From Stenotrophomonas sp. 24(2023) (GTDB lineage: Bacteria > Pseudomonadota > Gammaproteobacteria > Xanthomonadales > Xanthomonadaceae), in NCBI RefSeq assembly GCF_030913365.1, contig NZ_CP133160.1, positions 2,642,001 to 2,706,000 on the forward strand: a stretch of 64,000 bases of DNA. Reading direction: 5' to 3'. Below the pieces are notes generated by a model. It had not been told where the DNA came from. It saw nothing but the letters and a program-made list of their open reading frames with translations, and did no database searches. The first letter of the stretch is position 1; every line of letters begins with the position of its first letter. This document shows, in pieces, positions 17,335-27,650 of this stretch. The position numbers and the translations under genes are program-made.

Positions 17335-17878
17335 CGGCTTCCCCGTAAGCGCGCAGCACGCTGCGGGCGTCATCGCGACACAGGCCCTGGACGACCTCGA
17401 TGCCGCGCTTGTTCAGTTCGCCCACCCAGTCGGCCGGCAGCGGGCCTTCGTCGAACGGGGTCAGTTCTTCCACGTCGGCGGCGCTGGCACCGATCAACAG
17501 GCGGTCGATGCCGGCCCACACCGTGGCGCCGTAGCACTGGCAGCACGGCTGCGAACTGGTGGCCAGGGTGACCCTGGACAGCACCGCGTTCAGGCGGGGG
17601 GTCTGCAGGCGCTGCTGGGCCAGCATGTAGGCCATGTTCTCCGCGTGCGCCAGCGAAGTGGCATGCGGCACCACGCGGTTCACGCCGGCGGCGATCACCG
17701 TGTCGTCCGGGCCGAACACCACGGCGCCGAACGGGCCGCCCGTGGCGTGCTCGATGTTCAGCCGCGACAGCGCGATCGCCAGCGCGACCTTGTCCTCATC
17801 GCCGGGATAGCGACGACCCAGGTCGATCTGGTCGTGGATCCAGGCGGGAAGGGTCAGGTGGACTTGCGCGTACAGCAT
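17318..17878 (-). CDS. Cytidine/deoxycytidylate-deaminase-fold zinc enzyme
   Basis: The 186-residue protein has the zinc-deaminase active site in full: HAE at 78-80 (SLAHAENMA) and PCxxC as Pro111-Cys112-x-x-Cys115. GGPFGAVVF upstream is the substrate-side loop shared with guanine and nucleoside deaminases. It is closest in layout to the guanine deaminase/TadA-like group; the actual base or nucleoside cannot be assigned. It overlaps rlmM by 17 bases, so the two are co-transcribed. Confidence 0.88.
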   Translation of the reverse strand: MLYAQVHLTLPAWIHDQIDLGRRYPGDEDKVALAIALSRLNIEHATGGPFGAVVFGPDDTVIAAGVNRVVPHATSLAHAENMAYMLAQQRLQTPRLNAVLSRVTLATSSQPCCQCYGATVWAGIDRLLIGASAADVEELTPFDEGPLPADWVGELNKRGIEVVQGLCRDDARSVLRAYGEADGTRY

Positions 17879-17922
17879 CGCGGGGCCTCGTGTGCGGAAA
17901 ACAGGAAAAGTCGGCGCGCAGT

Positions 17923-17950
17923 GTAGCCCGCCCCCGGTGACGGGGGCGGG
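17923..17950. terminator. GTAG-led 10-bp hairpin downstream of glnS
   Basis: Arms CCCGCCCCCG (17927-17936) and CGGGGGCGGG (17941-17950) pair perfectly around a GTGA loop, directly preceded by GTAG. It lies between glnS and the deaminase gene, both on the minus strand. It has no T-run; its GTAG end makes it a possible diverged SMAG unit. Confidence 0.55.
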
Positions 17951-18007
17951 GCGGCATGCGGCAGGTTCAGGTGGCGGGCCCGCGGGGGCCGCGCCGATGG
18001 AACAGGA

Positions 18008-19756
<1,749 letters not shown>

Positions 19757-19912
19757 GAGGCGGGGGCGAAAAAGGGCAGAAAGACCAACAGTCTAGCGCG
19801 TACGGGGCAGCCTTGCCCGGCCCGCCTGGGCAGCCCCGGCCGTGCCTGGCGGGCGCAGCGGCGGCATTCAGCACCCGGGCGTATGCTGGAGCCCTGTCCC
19901 GAGGAACCGCCC

Positions 19913-20176
19913 ATGCACATCGTGTACAAGGCCGACAACCTGTTCGACGCCCATCTGGTCAAGCACGCGCTGGAGGATGCCGGCATTCCGGCCTTCGTGT
20001 TCGGCGAGCAGCTGCTGGGCGGGATGGGCGAGCTGCCCCTGTTCGGGGTGCTGCGGGTGGGCATCCCGGACGCCGCCCGCCCGCAGGCGGAGGACATCGT
20101 GGCCGCGCTGGACTTGGGCCACGGCCCGGCCGACCCCATGTCCGATGCAGACGACATTGCCGGCCTGCCGGCGTAG
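19913..20176 (+). CDS. DUF2007 small protein
   Basis: This 87-residue protein matches DUF2007 (putative signal-transducing protein family): MHIVYKADNLFDAHLVKHAL and a GIPAFVFGEQLLGGMGELPL segment, then a variable acidic tail. A GAGGAA ribosome site lies seven bases before the ATG. It sits nine bases before msrA and is probably in its transcript. No biochemical function is known to me for the family. Confidence 0.85.
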   Translation: MHIVYKADNLFDAHLVKHALEDAGIPAFVFGEQLLGGMGELPLFGVLRVGIPDAARPQAEDIVAALDLGHGPADPMSDADDIAGLPA

Positions 20177-20185
20177 GAGCGCACC

Positions 20186-20872
20186 ATGTTGGGAATCGGT
20201 CAGGGCATCCTCGGCATCGGGGCCTTCAAGCAGCGGCTGCCGCGCGCGGAAGAGGCGCTGCCGGGCCGCGACCAGCCGTTGCCGCTGCACAGCAACCAGC
20301 ACTACGTGAACAGCCATCCGCTGAAGGACCGTTTTGCCGGCCTGCAGCAGGTCCGCTTCGCGCTGGGCTGTTTCTGGGGGGCCGAGCGCAAGTTCTGGAC
20401 CGAGCCGGGCGTGTACAGCACGGCGGTGGGCTATGCCGGCGGCATCACCCCGAACCCGACCTATGAAGAGGTCTGCTCGGGCCTGACCGGCCATACCGAA
20501 GTGGTGCAGGTGGTGTTCGATCCGGCGGTGGTGAGCCTGGAGCGGCTGCTGCAGCTGTTCTGGGAAAGCCATGACCCGACCCAGGGCATGCGCCAGGGCA
20601 ACGACACCGGCACCCAGTACCGCTCGGCGATCCATGCCACCGACGAGGCGCAGTACCAGGCGGCGCTGGCCAGCCGTGAGGCTTACCAAGGGCAGCTGGC
20701 GGCGGCGGGCCATGGGGCGATCACCACGGAGATCGTGCACCCGGCACCCACGTTCTATTACGCCGAGGATTATCACCAGCAGTACCTGGCGAAGAACCCG
20801 AACGGGTACTGCGGGATTGGCGGCACCGGTGTGAGCTGCCCGATCGGGCTGGATGTGGAGGCGCCGCGCTGA
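20186..20872 (+). CDS. msrA: Peptide-methionine (S)-S-oxide reductase
   Basis: MsrA repairs methionine-S-sulfoxide in proteins. The catalytic Cys62 is in [33 protein letters not shown] and [19 protein letters not shown] complete the signature. The protein has 228 residues with a 55-residue N-terminal extension ([12 protein letters not shown] just before the core), as in E. coli MsrA. It ends 26 residues after the [11 protein letters not shown] segment that supplies a recycling cysteine. Oxidative-stress genes (ahpCF, oxyR) lie a few kb downstream. Confidence 0.96.
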   Translation: MLGIGQGILGIGAFKQRLPRAEEALPGRDQPLPLHSNQHYVNSHPLKDRFAGLQQVRFALGCFWGAERKFWTEPGVYSTAVGYAGGITPNPTYEEVCSGLTGHTEVVQVVFDPAVVSLERLLQLFWESHDPTQGMRQGNDTGTQYRSAIHATDEAQYQAALASREAYQGQLAAAGHGAITTEIVHPAPTFYYAEDYHQQYLAKNPNGYCGIGGTGVSCPIGLDVEAPR

Positions 20873-20908
20873 CGCGCGGTGGTCCGCCTGCAGCGGGCAG
20901 AATCTACG

Positions 20909-20932
20909 GCCAAAGCCAAAGCCAAAGCCAAA
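20909..20932 (+). repeat. Hexanucleotide tandem (GCCAAA)4
   Basis: Four exact copies of GCCAAA follow one another 36 bases after msrA. A similar hexamer tract occurs beside another hairpin element (48.79 kb). The number of units probably varies between strains. Confidence 0.85.
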
Positions 20933-20956
20933 GCGGCTCTGGGTTGCTGGTGGTTG

Positions 20957-21060
20957 GGCGCGACGGGGGCGACTGGCAGGACACGCCGTAAACCCGTCCA
21001 TGGGGGCTCGATGGCGCCATCCATGGCGCCAACGGTCCTGCCAGCCGCCCCCGTCCCGCC
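20957..21060 (-). repeat. Long-arm structured element, copy 1 (core on minus strand)
   Basis: Outer arms of 26 bp (20957-20982 and 21035-21060) pair at 24 positions; read on the minus strand, one of the two mismatches becomes a G-U pair. Between them is a 52-bp core containing the palindrome GGCGCCAT-GG-ATGGCGCC and ending in GTTTACGGCGT when read in the core orientation. Two more copies with the same core but different arms are at 21277-21374 and 49013-49116. It fills most of the space after msrA. Confidence 0.8.
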
Positions 21061-21121
21061 TTCGACAGGTTCCCGGTGACGGCGGGCAAGAGCATTGGTT
21101 GGTGGCGAACTGATGGAAAAG

Positions 21122-21153
21122 AAAAAGGACGCGGCTTTTGCCGCGTCCTTTTT
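21122..21153. terminator. Strong bidirectional rho-independent terminator
   Basis: A perfect 14-bp stem (21122-21135 with 21140-21153) with a TTTT loop: AAAAAGGACGCGGC and its complement. T-runs follow on both strands, so it can end msrA transcripts from the left and talB-side transcripts from the right. It is the clearest intrinsic terminator in the window. Confidence 0.9.
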
Positions 21154-21172
21154 CTTTTTTCTTCTGCTTCCT

Positions 21173-21195
21173 GTAGAGCCGAGCCATGCTCGGCT
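21173..21195 (+). repeat. Single SMAG (GTAG-type REP) unit
   Basis: GTAG followed by the palindrome AGCCGAGCCATGCTCGGCT, just after the terminator at 21.12-21.15 kb. The stem sequence is a variant of the common unit. Confidence 0.8.
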
Positions 21196-21276
21196 GCGAG
21201 CAAGCGAAGCGCGCGACCCGCTGTTGCTCTTTTTTCTTTTTTCCGTGGCGGGCGGCCACCGGAAACTGTCAGAGGA

Positions 21277-21374
21277 CGGGCGGGTTGGGTTCGCGGGACC
21301 GCAGGCGCCATGGATGGCGCCTACGAGCCTACATGGACGTACTTGCGGCGTGTCCCGCGAACCCAACCCGCCCG
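21277..21374 (+). repeat. Long-arm structured element, copy 2
   Basis: Outer arms 21277-21299 and 21352-21374 are perfectly complementary over 23 bp, but unlike those of copies 1 and 3 in sequence. The 52-bp core (21300-21351) begins CGCAGGCGCCATGGATGGCG and ends GCGGCGT. Inside it a second small hairpin has TAC/GTA where copies 1 and 3 have CCC/GGG, a compensated change. It lies on the talB 3' side of the 576-bp gap between msrA and tal. Confidence 0.85.
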
Positions 21375-21448
21375 GCCCAGCGCGGCTGTTGCTTCATGCC
21401 TCTCGCGACCCAGCCCCCCGCCACGAGGGGCTCAGCCGTTGGCTGCAC

Positions 21449-22405
21449 TCACAGCTCCGAACGGATCCGCTGGCGCAGGGCGTCCAGATCCTTGGCAAAC
21501 GCATCGATACCCGTCGCCAGCTTCTCGGTCGCCATCGGGTCAGCCGCCAGGTCCGCGGCGAACGTGGCCGCATCGATCGGGGTCACCGCTGCGCCGTCAG
21601 CCGCACCAGCCACCAGCGTGCGCGGCAGCTCGCCATGGTCGGCATCCAGCTTTTCCAGCAGGTCCGGTGAAATGGTCAGGCGGTCGCAACCGGCCAGCGC
21701 TTCGATCTGCGCGGTCGAGCGGAACGAGGCGCCCATCACCACCGTCGACGAACCACGGCGCTTGAACTCGGCGTACACGCCACGCACGAACACCACGCCC
21801 GGGTCCTCGTCGATGCTGGCCGGGGCCTGGCCGTGGGCCACGTACCAGTCCAGGATGCGGCCGACGAACGGGGAAATCAGGTAGGCGCCGGCTTCGCTGC
21901 AGGCCAGGGCCTGGGTCGGGTTGAAGATCAGCGTCAGGTTGCAGTCGATGCCCTCGGCCTGCAGGATGCGCGCGGCTTCCACGCCTTCCCAGGTCGCGGC
22001 GATCTTGATCAGGATCTTCTCGCGCGGCACGCCGGCATCGGCATACATCTGGACGAACTGGCGGGCCTTGGCCACGGTGGCGGCGGTGTCGTGGGCCAGG
22101 TCGGCATCGACCTCGGTGGACACGCGGCCCGGGACCAGCGTGCTCAGCAGCGTGCCCACGCCGATCGTCAGGCGGTCGGCGATGGCGTTGACGACCGCAT
22201 CGCGGTCGCCGTCCTGCTGCCGGCCCCAGGCCAGCTCGCGTGCGATCAGTTCGGCGTAGACCGGCAGGTCCAGCGCCTTCTTCACCAGGGTGGGGTTGGT
22301 GGTGCAGTCCACCGGCTTCAGGCGCTTGATGGCGTCGTAGTCACCGGTGTCGGCAACGACCACGGACAGTTCGCGCAGCTGGGACAGTTTGGACGGGGTA
22401 CTCAT
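21449..22405 (-). CDS. tal: Transaldolase (TalB type)
   Basis: Transaldolase moves a dihydroxyacetone unit from sedoheptulose-7-phosphate to glyceraldehyde-3-phosphate in the pentose phosphate pathway. The Schiff-base lysine is Lys134 in [11 protein letters not shown]; the early [12 protein letters not shown] is the other TalB signature. The protein has 318 residues, as expected. The ATG at 22405 has a CAGGAG site before it; a TTG two codons upstream is less likely. Confidence 0.97.
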   Translation of the reverse strand: MSTPSKLSQLRELSVVVADTGDYDAIKRLKPVDCTTNPTLVKKALDLPVYAELIARELAWGRQQDGDRDAVVNAIADRLTIGVGTLLSTLVPGRVSTEVDADLAHDTAATVAKARQFVQMYADAGVPREKILIKIAATWEGVEAARILQAEGIDCNLTLIFNPTQALACSEAGAYLISPFVGRILDWYVAHGQAPASIDEDPGVVFVRGVYAEFKRRGSSTVVMGASFRSTAQIEALAGCDRLTISPDLLEKLDADHGELPRTLVAGAADGAAVTPIDAATFAADLAADPMATEKLATGIDAFAKDLDALRQRIRSEL

Positions 22406-22452
22406 GGACAACTCCTGGCAGGAAAACGGATCGCGCGCGGTGCGCAGCGGGT

Positions 22453-22857
22453 TCAGGGACGATCGTTGTGGACGGCGATGACGCGCAGGCGCAGCTTGCG
22501 GCCACCCGGTGCGGCCCAGTCGATGCTCTGGCCCACCGACAGGCCAAGCAGGGCACTGCCGACCGGCGCCAGCACAGATACCTTGCCTTCATCGACATTG
22601 GCTTCGCGGGGGAAGACGAGGGTCAGCACATGGGTTTCGCCGGACACCTCATCCTGGCATTCCACGCGCGAATGCATCATGACGGTGCCAGCGGGAATCT
22701 GGTCCGGGGCCACCACGGTGGCACGGTTGAGTTCCTGGGCAAGCGCGAGCGCGGCAGGCGTCTGGCTCAGCGCGGGAGAATCGAGCATGGCGTCCAGGCG
22801 GTCCATGTCGTGGCTTGAAACGGTGATTGACGGCGGCAGGCCGCTGGCGGTGGTCAT
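22453..22857 (-). CDS. rnk: Rnk-like GreA/GreB C-terminal-domain protein
   Basis: The 134-residue protein ends in a GreA/GreB-type FKBP-like domain ([45 protein letters not shown]) after a short N-terminal helix pair starting [12 protein letters not shown]. This is the layout of Rnk, named regulator of nucleoside diphosphate kinase, which binds RNA polymerase. The ATG at 22857 has a strong AAGGAG site seven bases upstream, which decides the start. It stands alone between tal and the oxyR terminator. Confidence 0.88.
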   Translation of the reverse strand: MTTASGLPPSITVSSHDMDRLDAMLDSPALSQTPAALALAQELNRATVVAPDQIPAGTVMMHSRVECQDEVSGETHVLTLVFPREANVDEGKVSVLAPVGSALLGLSVGQSIDWAAPGGRKLRLRVIAVHNDRP

Positions 22858-22885
22858 GGGAAAACTCCTTGGTGATGGACCATGC

Positions 22886-22911
22886 AAAAGGCGGCGCCTT
22901 CTGGCACCGCC
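22886..22911 (-). terminator. Rho-independent terminator after oxyR
   Basis: On the minus strand GGCGGTGCC-AGAA-GGCGCCGCC forms a 9-bp stem with one G-U pair, followed by TTTT. It lies 70 bases after the oxyR stop and just upstream of the rnk ribosome site, so rnk probably has its own start signal or depends on read-through. Confidence 0.75.
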
Positions 22912-22980
22912 TGTCTGTATTGTGGGGACATTCGCGCCCGGAATCGACTGCCTGCCGTACCGGCGCTGCCGCGCTGCGGA

Positions 22981-23949
22981 TCAGCCGTTCAGCACGGGGC
23001 CGGGTGTGGCGGCCGAGGTGAGCGATGCCAGCCGGGCCTGTTCGTCCAGGGTGAACAGCTTCTGCGGCAGGCGCTTGAACTGCTCGGCGAGTTCGGCCAG
23101 GAACCCGTGCATGGCCGAGCTGCGGCGCCAGATCATGGCGATGCGCCGGCTGGGGCGGCCTTCGCCGACGAAATCGATCAGGCGGATGTTGGTCGAGCGC
23201 GGCACCGGTGGCTGCACCGACAGGCTGGGCAGCAGGGTGATCCCCACGTCGGCGGCCACCATCTGCCGCAGCGTTTCCAGGCTGGTGGCACGGAATTCGG
23301 ATTTCTCGTTGGCGCCGAACAGGCGGCAGACCTCCAGCGCCTGGTCGCGCAGGCAGTGCCCGTCCTCGAGCAGCAGCAGCTTCTGCGTGGCCAGTTCCTG
23401 CACGTCCAGGTGTTCGCGGGTGGCCAGCGGGTGCTGGCCGGACACCGCCAGCAGGAACGGTTCCTCGAACAGGAACTCGGCGTGCAGCTGGTCATCGACC
23501 ACCGGCAGGGCCAGCAACGCGGCATCCAGCTTGCCTTCGCGCAGGCGGTCCAGCAGCACGTCGCTCTTTTCCTCCACCAGCAGCAGCTCCAGTTCCGGGA
23601 AGCGGTCGCGGATGCGCGGAATCACATGCGGCAGCAGGTACGGCCCGAGCGTGGGGAAGATGCCCAGGCGCACCGTGCCCGCCTCCGGGTCGCGGCTGCG
23701 GCGGGCGGCTTCCTTCATCTGCTCCACTTCGGCCACGATCACCCGGGCACGCGCGGCGGCGTCCTGGCCGGCCGGGGTGAGCATCACCTTGCGCGGGGCC
23801 CGCTCCACCAGCGGCACGCCCAGCTCTTCTTCCAGCTTGCGGATCTGGGTGGACAGTGTGGGCTGGCTGACGAAACAGGATGCGGCGGCCCGGCCGAAAT
23901 GCTTGTGCTCGGCCAGGGCCACCAGGTATTTCAGATCACGTAGGTTCAT
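22981..23949 (-). CDS. oxyR: Peroxide-sensing LysR regulator OxyR
   Basis: OxyR senses H2O2 by forming a disulfide and activates defence genes. The 322-residue protein has the LysR helix-turn-helix at residues 1-60 (HFGRAAASCFVSQPTLSTQI) and the redox pair at Cys199 (EDGHCLRDQ) and Cys208, the same numbers as in E. coli. The C-terminal tail after residue 295 is less conserved. It follows ahpF on the same strand after an 85-bp gap, the order known for Xanthomonas. Its operator is at 26.48-26.51 kb. Confidence 0.97.
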   Translation of the reverse strand: MNLRDLKYLVALAEHKHFGRAAASCFVSQPTLSTQIRKLEEELGVPLVERAPRKVMLTPAGQDAAARARVIVAEVEQMKEAARRSRDPEAGTVRLGIFPTLGPYLLPHVIPRIRDRFPELELLLVEEKSDVLLDRLREGKLDAALLALPVVDDQLHAEFLFEEPFLLAVSGQHPLATREHLDVQELATQKLLLLEDGHCLRDQALEVCRLFGANEKSEFRATSLETLRQMVAADVGITLLPSLSVQPPVPRSTNIRLIDFVGEGRPSRRIAMIWRRSSAMHGFLAELAEQFKRLPQKLFTLDEQARLASLTSAATPGPVLNG

Positions 23950-24008
23950 CCTTAGACCTCTTGGGGTAATGGACCGGGACGGCGTGGCTTACCCAGCGGA
24001 CTAATGGT

Positions 24009-24028
24009 GTTCCCGATGACCCGGGAAC
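24009..24028 (-). terminator. Short hairpin between ahpF and oxyR
   Basis: Arms GTTCCCG and CGGGAAC (7 bp) flank a 6-base loop, in the gap after the ahpF stop. There is no T-run; it may lower read-through into oxyR or only stabilise the ahpF 3' end. Confidence 0.45.
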
Positions 24029-24034
24029 GGCGGA

Positions 24035-25630
24035 TCAGGCAGCTTCGGCGACAGCGCCGCTGCTCTTGGGGGTGACGGACGAGCGGATCAGGTGGTCGAA
24101 CGCGCTCAGTGCGGCGGTCGAACCGGCGCCCATGGCAATGATGATCTGCTTGTAGGGCACCGTCGTGCAATCACCGGCGGCGAACACGCCTGGCACGCTG
24201 GTCTGCCCGCGGTCATCGATGATGATCTCGCCGCGGGGCGAAAGCGACACGGTGTCCTTCAGCCACTCGGTGTTCGGCAGCAGGCCGATCTGCACGAAGA
24301 TGCCTTCCAGCTCGACGCGGTGGGCATCGCCGCCGATGCGGTCCTTGTAGACCAGGCCGGTGACCTTGCTGCCATCGCCCAGCACTTCGGTGGTCTGCGC
24401 GCTGGTCAGCACGGTGACGTTGTTCAGGCTGCGCAGCTTCTTCTGCAGGACGTCGTCGGCACGCAGGGCGCTGTCGAATTCCAGCAGGGTTACATGCGAC
24501 ACGATGCCGGCCAGGTCGATGGCCGCTTCCACGCCGGAGTTGCCACCGCCGATCACCGCCACGCGCTTGCCCTTGAACAGCGGACCATCACAGTGCGGGC
24601 AGTATGCGACACCCTTGTTGCGGTACTGGTCCTCGCCCGGCACGTTCATCTGGCGCCAGCGCGCGCCGGTGGACAGGATCACCGAGCGCGACTTGAGCAC
24701 CGCGCCGTTCTCCAGCGTCACCTGCACCAGGCCGTCATCGCCGGCCGGGGCCAGCGCGGTGGCGCGCTGCAGGTTCATGATGTCCACCTCGTACTCGCGC
24801 ACGTGCTGTTCCAGCGCGGTGGCCAGCTTCGGGCCTTCGGTTTCCTTCACCGAGATGAAGTTCTCGATGGCCATCGTGTCCAGCACCTGGCCGCCGAAAC
24901 GCTCGGCCGCGATGCCGGTGCGGATGCCCTTGCGCGCGGCGTAGATCGCCGCTGCCGCGCCGGCCGGGCCACCGCCGACCACCAGCACGTCGAAGGCGTC
25001 CTTGGCGGCGATCTTCTCGGCTTCGCGCTTGCCGGCATTGGTGTCCAGCTTGGCCACGATCTGTTCCAGGGTCATGCGGCCCTGGTCGAACAGCTCGCCG
25101 TTGAGGTACACGGTCGGCACCGACATGATCTCGCGCTTTTCCACTTCGTCCTGGAACAGCGCGCCGTCGATGGCCACATGCTTGATGCGCGGGTTGAGCA
25201 CGGCGGCCAGGTTCAGCGCCTGCACCACGTCCGGGCAGTTCTGGCAGGACAGCGAGAAATAGGTTTCAAAGCTGAACTCGCCGTCCAGGTTGCGCACCTG
25301 CTCGATCAGCTCGGCGGTGGCCTTGGACGGGTGGCCGCCGACCTGCAGCAGGGCCAGCACCAGCGAGGTGAACTCGTGCCCCATCGGCAGGCCGGCGAAG
25401 GTCAGGTGGATGTCCTGGCCCGGGGTGCCCAGGTCGAAGGACGGCACCCGGCCCTGGCCATCGCGGCGCACGTCCAGCGTGATCTGCGGCGAGAGGCTGT
25501 CCAGGGTCTGCAGCAGTTCCAGCATTTCCTGCGACTTGGCACCGTCATCGGCGTGCGCGGTGATCTGGATCGGGCGGGTCACGCGCTCCAGGTAGGTCTT
25601 CAGCTGTGACTGCAGGTTGGCGTCCAACAT
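24035..25630 (-). CDS. ahpF: Alkyl hydroperoxide reductase subunit F
   Basis: AhpF is the NADH-dependent flavoprotein that re-reduces AhpC. The 531-residue protein has the N-terminal double thioredoxin-fold domain with Cys129-x-x-Cys132 (SCQNCPDV), then a thioredoxin-reductase-like body with FAD motif [19 protein letters not shown], the redox pair in YCPHCDGP, and the NAD motif [14 protein letters not shown]. Cys positions and length match E. coli. It is separated from ahpC by 208 bp holding an inverted repeat. Confidence 0.97.
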   Translation of the reverse strand: MLDANLQSQLKTYLERVTRPIQITAHADDGAKSQEMLELLQTLDSLSPQITLDVRRDGQGRVPSFDLGTPGQDIHLTFAGLPMGHEFTSLVLALLQVGGHPSKATAELIEQVRNLDGEFSFETYFSLSCQNCPDVVQALNLAAVLNPRIKHVAIDGALFQDEVEKREIMSVPTVYLNGELFDQGRMTLEQIVAKLDTNAGKREAEKIAAKDAFDVLVVGGGPAGAAAAIYAARKGIRTGIAAERFGGQVLDTMAIENFISVKETEGPKLATALEQHVREYEVDIMNLQRATALAPAGDDGLVQVTLENGAVLKSRSVILSTGARWRQMNVPGEDQYRNKGVAYCPHCDGPLFKGKRVAVIGGGNSGVEAAIDLAGIVSHVTLLEFDSALRADDVLQKKLRSLNNVTVLTSAQTTEVLGDGSKVTGLVYKDRIGGDAHRVELEGIFVQIGLLPNTEWLKDTVSLSPRGEIIIDDRGQTSVPGVFAAGDCTTVPYKQIIIAMGAGSTAALSAFDHLIRSSVTPKSSGAVAEAA

Positions 25631-25699
25631 GGTTTTCTCCTGGCTTCAGGCAAAACGGGGGCATGGCACCGCTGTAGAAGGTAGCGGACCAACGTGGGG

Positions 25700-25790
25700 T
25701 AGGGGTGAACCGAAGGCCGCTGCGGGCAGGGCCGTGGGCACGGCGGGCTGGCGGAAGCGGGCGGGCCGGGCGGCCTTGGGTTCACCCCCA
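25700..25790. repeat. Long inverted repeat in the ahpC-ahpF gap
   Basis: Arms of 21 bp (25700-25720 and 25770-25790) match at 19 positions around a 49-base GC-rich centre. The architecture resembles the structured elements at 21 and 49 kb, but the centre is unrelated in sequence. On the ahpCF transcript it would fold into a stable hairpin between the two cistrons, which may set a lower level of ahpF than ahpC. Confidence 0.7.
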
Positions 25791-25838
25791 CGCCCGCCGG
25801 GGCGGGCATGGGAGCGAGGGGGGAGGGAAACGGATCCC

Positions 25839-26402
25839 TTAGATCTTGCCGACCAGGTCCAGCGACGGGGTCAGGGTCTTCTCGCCTTCCTTCCACTTGG
25901 CCGGGCAGACCTGGTTCGGGTTGGCGGCGGTGAACTGGGCAGCCTTCAGCTTGCGCAGGGTTTCGGAGACGTCACGGGCGATCTCGTTGGAGTGGATCTC
26001 CTGGGTCTTGATCACGCCTTCCGGGTTGATGATGAAGGTGCCGCGCAGGGCCAGGCCTTCTTCTTCGATGTGCACGCCGAAGGCGCGGGTCAGCTTGTGG
26101 GTCGGGTCGCCGACCAGCGGGAACTGGGCCTTGCCGACAGCCGGCGAGGTTTCGTGCCACACCTTGTGCGAGAAGTGGGTGTCGGTGGTGACGATGTAGA
26201 CCTCGGCGCCCGCCTTCTGGAATTCGGCGTAGTGCTCGGCGGCGTCTTCGATCTCGGTCGGGCAGTTGAAGGTGAAGGCGGCCGGCATGAAGATCAGGAC
26301 GGACCACTGGCCCTTCAGGCTGTTGTCGGAAACCTTGATGAACTCGCCATTGTGGTAGGCGTTGGCTTCGAACGACTGGATCGGGGTGTTGATCAGGGAC
26401 AT
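25839..26402 (-). CDS. ahpC: Alkyl hydroperoxide reductase subunit C (2-Cys peroxiredoxin)
   Basis: AhpC reduces H2O2 and organic peroxides. The peroxidatic Cys47 is in AAFTFNCPTEIED, a Xanthomonas-type variant of the usual FTFVCPTE; the resolving Cys166 is in NQVCPAKWKEGEKTL. The protein has 187 residues, the family length. An AGAGGA ribosome site lies before the ATG at 26402. Expression is likely OxyR-controlled through the tandem sites about 80-110 bp upstream. Confidence 0.97.
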   Translation of the reverse strand: MSLINTPIQSFEANAYHNGEFIKVSDNSLKGQWSVLIFMPAAFTFNCPTEIEDAAEHYAEFQKAGAEVYIVTTDTHFSHKVWHETSPAVGKAQFPLVGDPTHKLTRAFGVHIEEEGLALRGTFIINPEGVIKTQEIHSNEIARDVSETLRKLKAAQFTAANPNQVCPAKWKEGEKTLTPSLDLVGKI

Positions 26403-26447
26403 CGTGTTTCCTCTGGATGAAGGGGGCGGGGGGAATCGACAGGAGCT

Positions 26448-26477
26448 AGGTTACCGGCTCGCTTTCGATAAGAACAA
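26448..26477 (-). promoter_or_regulatory. Candidate ahpC promoter
   Basis: On the minus strand TTGTTC (26472-26477) and TAACCT (26448-26453) are 18 bp apart, 46 bases before the ahpC start and immediately downstream of the OxyR sites. A poor -10 next to an OxyR-type operator is what an activated promoter looks like; the call rests on spacing only. Confidence 0.45.
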
Positions 26478-26480
26478 TCC

Positions 26481-26513
26481 ATAGATTTCATCTATTTAAT
26501 AGATTTCATCTAT
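26481..26513. promoter_or_regulatory. Tandem OxyR-type operator upstream of ahpC
   Basis: ATAGATTTCATCTAT occurs twice, at 26481-26495 and 26499-26513, separated by TTA. Each copy is ATAG-N7-CTAT, the OxyR half-operator. In E. coli the two units are 22 bp apart centre to centre; here the period is 18 bp and the copies are identical. The rest of the 342-bp gap to prmC has low-complexity GC-rich sequence and one short possible leader ORF (26565-26597), but no other clear signal. Confidence 0.8.
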
Positions 26514-26744
26514 CGAAATGGTGCCAAGCGTCCCGGCAGGCCCTCATGAGATAGGGACAACATCATGAAAAACAAGGGATTGTTGGTTTGGTGGTGATTT
26601 CACGCGTATAGCCTGCCTTTATCCAGCGGTGCCCGTAGCTGAACGCCGCGACGTTGGGTCGCACCCCGCGGCGCGACCGCCCCGGGCGGCGGCCCGGCGG
26701 GCCGTGATGGGATAAGCTGCGCCCCCCGCCGAGCCCCTGCCGCC

Positions 26745-27602
26745 ATGCCTGACACCGCCCCGATGACCCTGCGCGACGCCGTGGCCGCCGCTGCGGCCGC
26801 CCTGCCCGGCGGGGAGGCCCGCTTCGAGGCGGAGTGGCTGCTGCTGCATGTGCTGCAGCGCCCGCGCAGCTGGCTGTTCGCGCATGCCACCGACCCACTG
26901 CCGGCCGAGGTGGTCGCGCCGTTCCAGGCCCTGCTGGCGCGGCGTGCCGCCGGCGAGCCGGTGGCCTACCTGACCGGCCGCCGCGGGTTCTGGACGCTGG
27001 ACCTGGACGTGGATGCGTCCACGCTGATCCCGCGCCCGGAAACCGAACTGCTGGTGGAACTGGCGCTGGCCCGCCTGCCGCTGGACCGCGACCTGCAGCT
27101 GGCCGACCTGGGCACCGGCAGCGGTGCGATCGCCCTGGCCCTGGCCAGCGAGCGGCCGCGTGCGCAGGTGCTGGCCACCGATGCCAGTGCCGACGCGCTG
27201 GCGGTCGCCACGCGCAACGCGGCCCGCCATGAACTGGGCAACGTTCATTTCGCCCAGGGCCGCCACGACTGGTACGCGCCGCTGCAGGGCCGGCACCTGG
27301 ACCTGATTGCGACCAACCCGCCCTACATCGCCAGCGGCGATCCGCACCTGTCGCAGGGGGATCTGCGCTTCGAGCCGGCGACGGCACTGGCGTCCGGTGC
27401 CGATGGCCTGGATGACATCCGCCGTATCGCCGCCGGTGCGCCCGCGCATCTGGTGCCGGGCGGCTGGCTGCTGATCGAGCACGGCTGGGACCAGGGCGCA
27501 CCCATCCGCACGCTGCTGCAGGCCGCCGGACTGGAACAGGTGGAGACCGTGCAGGACCTGGAACAGCGCGACCGGGTCACGCTTGGCCGGCAGCGCGCCT
27601 AG
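26745..27602 (+). CDS. prmC: Release-factor glutamine methyltransferase PrmC
   Basis: PrmC (HemK) methylates the glutamine of the GGQ motif in RF1 and RF2, including PrfA encoded at 52 kb here. The 285-residue protein has the N-terminal helical bundle, [23 protein letters not shown], the SAM motif [16 protein letters not shown] and the catalytic NPPYIA. Length and motif spacing are standard. It starts divergently from ahpC and is followed after 48 bases by pip. Confidence 0.97.
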   Translation: MPDTAPMTLRDAVAAAAAALPGGEARFEAEWLLLHVLQRPRSWLFAHATDPLPAEVVAPFQALLARRAAGEPVAYLTGRRGFWTLDLDVDASTLIPRPETELLVELALARLPLDRDLQLADLGTGSGAIALALASERPRAQVLATDASADALAVATRNAARHELGNVHFAQGRHDWYAPLQGRHLDLIATNPPYIASGDPHLSQGDLRFEPATALASGADGLDDIRRIAAGAPAHLVPGGWLLIEHGWDQGAPIRTLLQAAGLEQVETVQDLEQRDRVTLGRQRA

Positions 27603-27650
27603 AATGGAGGTTCTCCTGCCCCGGCAGGGCACCACCCTGGAGTTGCAAGC

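Noticed and set aside
20909-20932. CRISPR array
   Set aside because: The (GCCAAA)4 tract has 6-bp units with no spacers and no cas genes; it is a simple tandem repeat.
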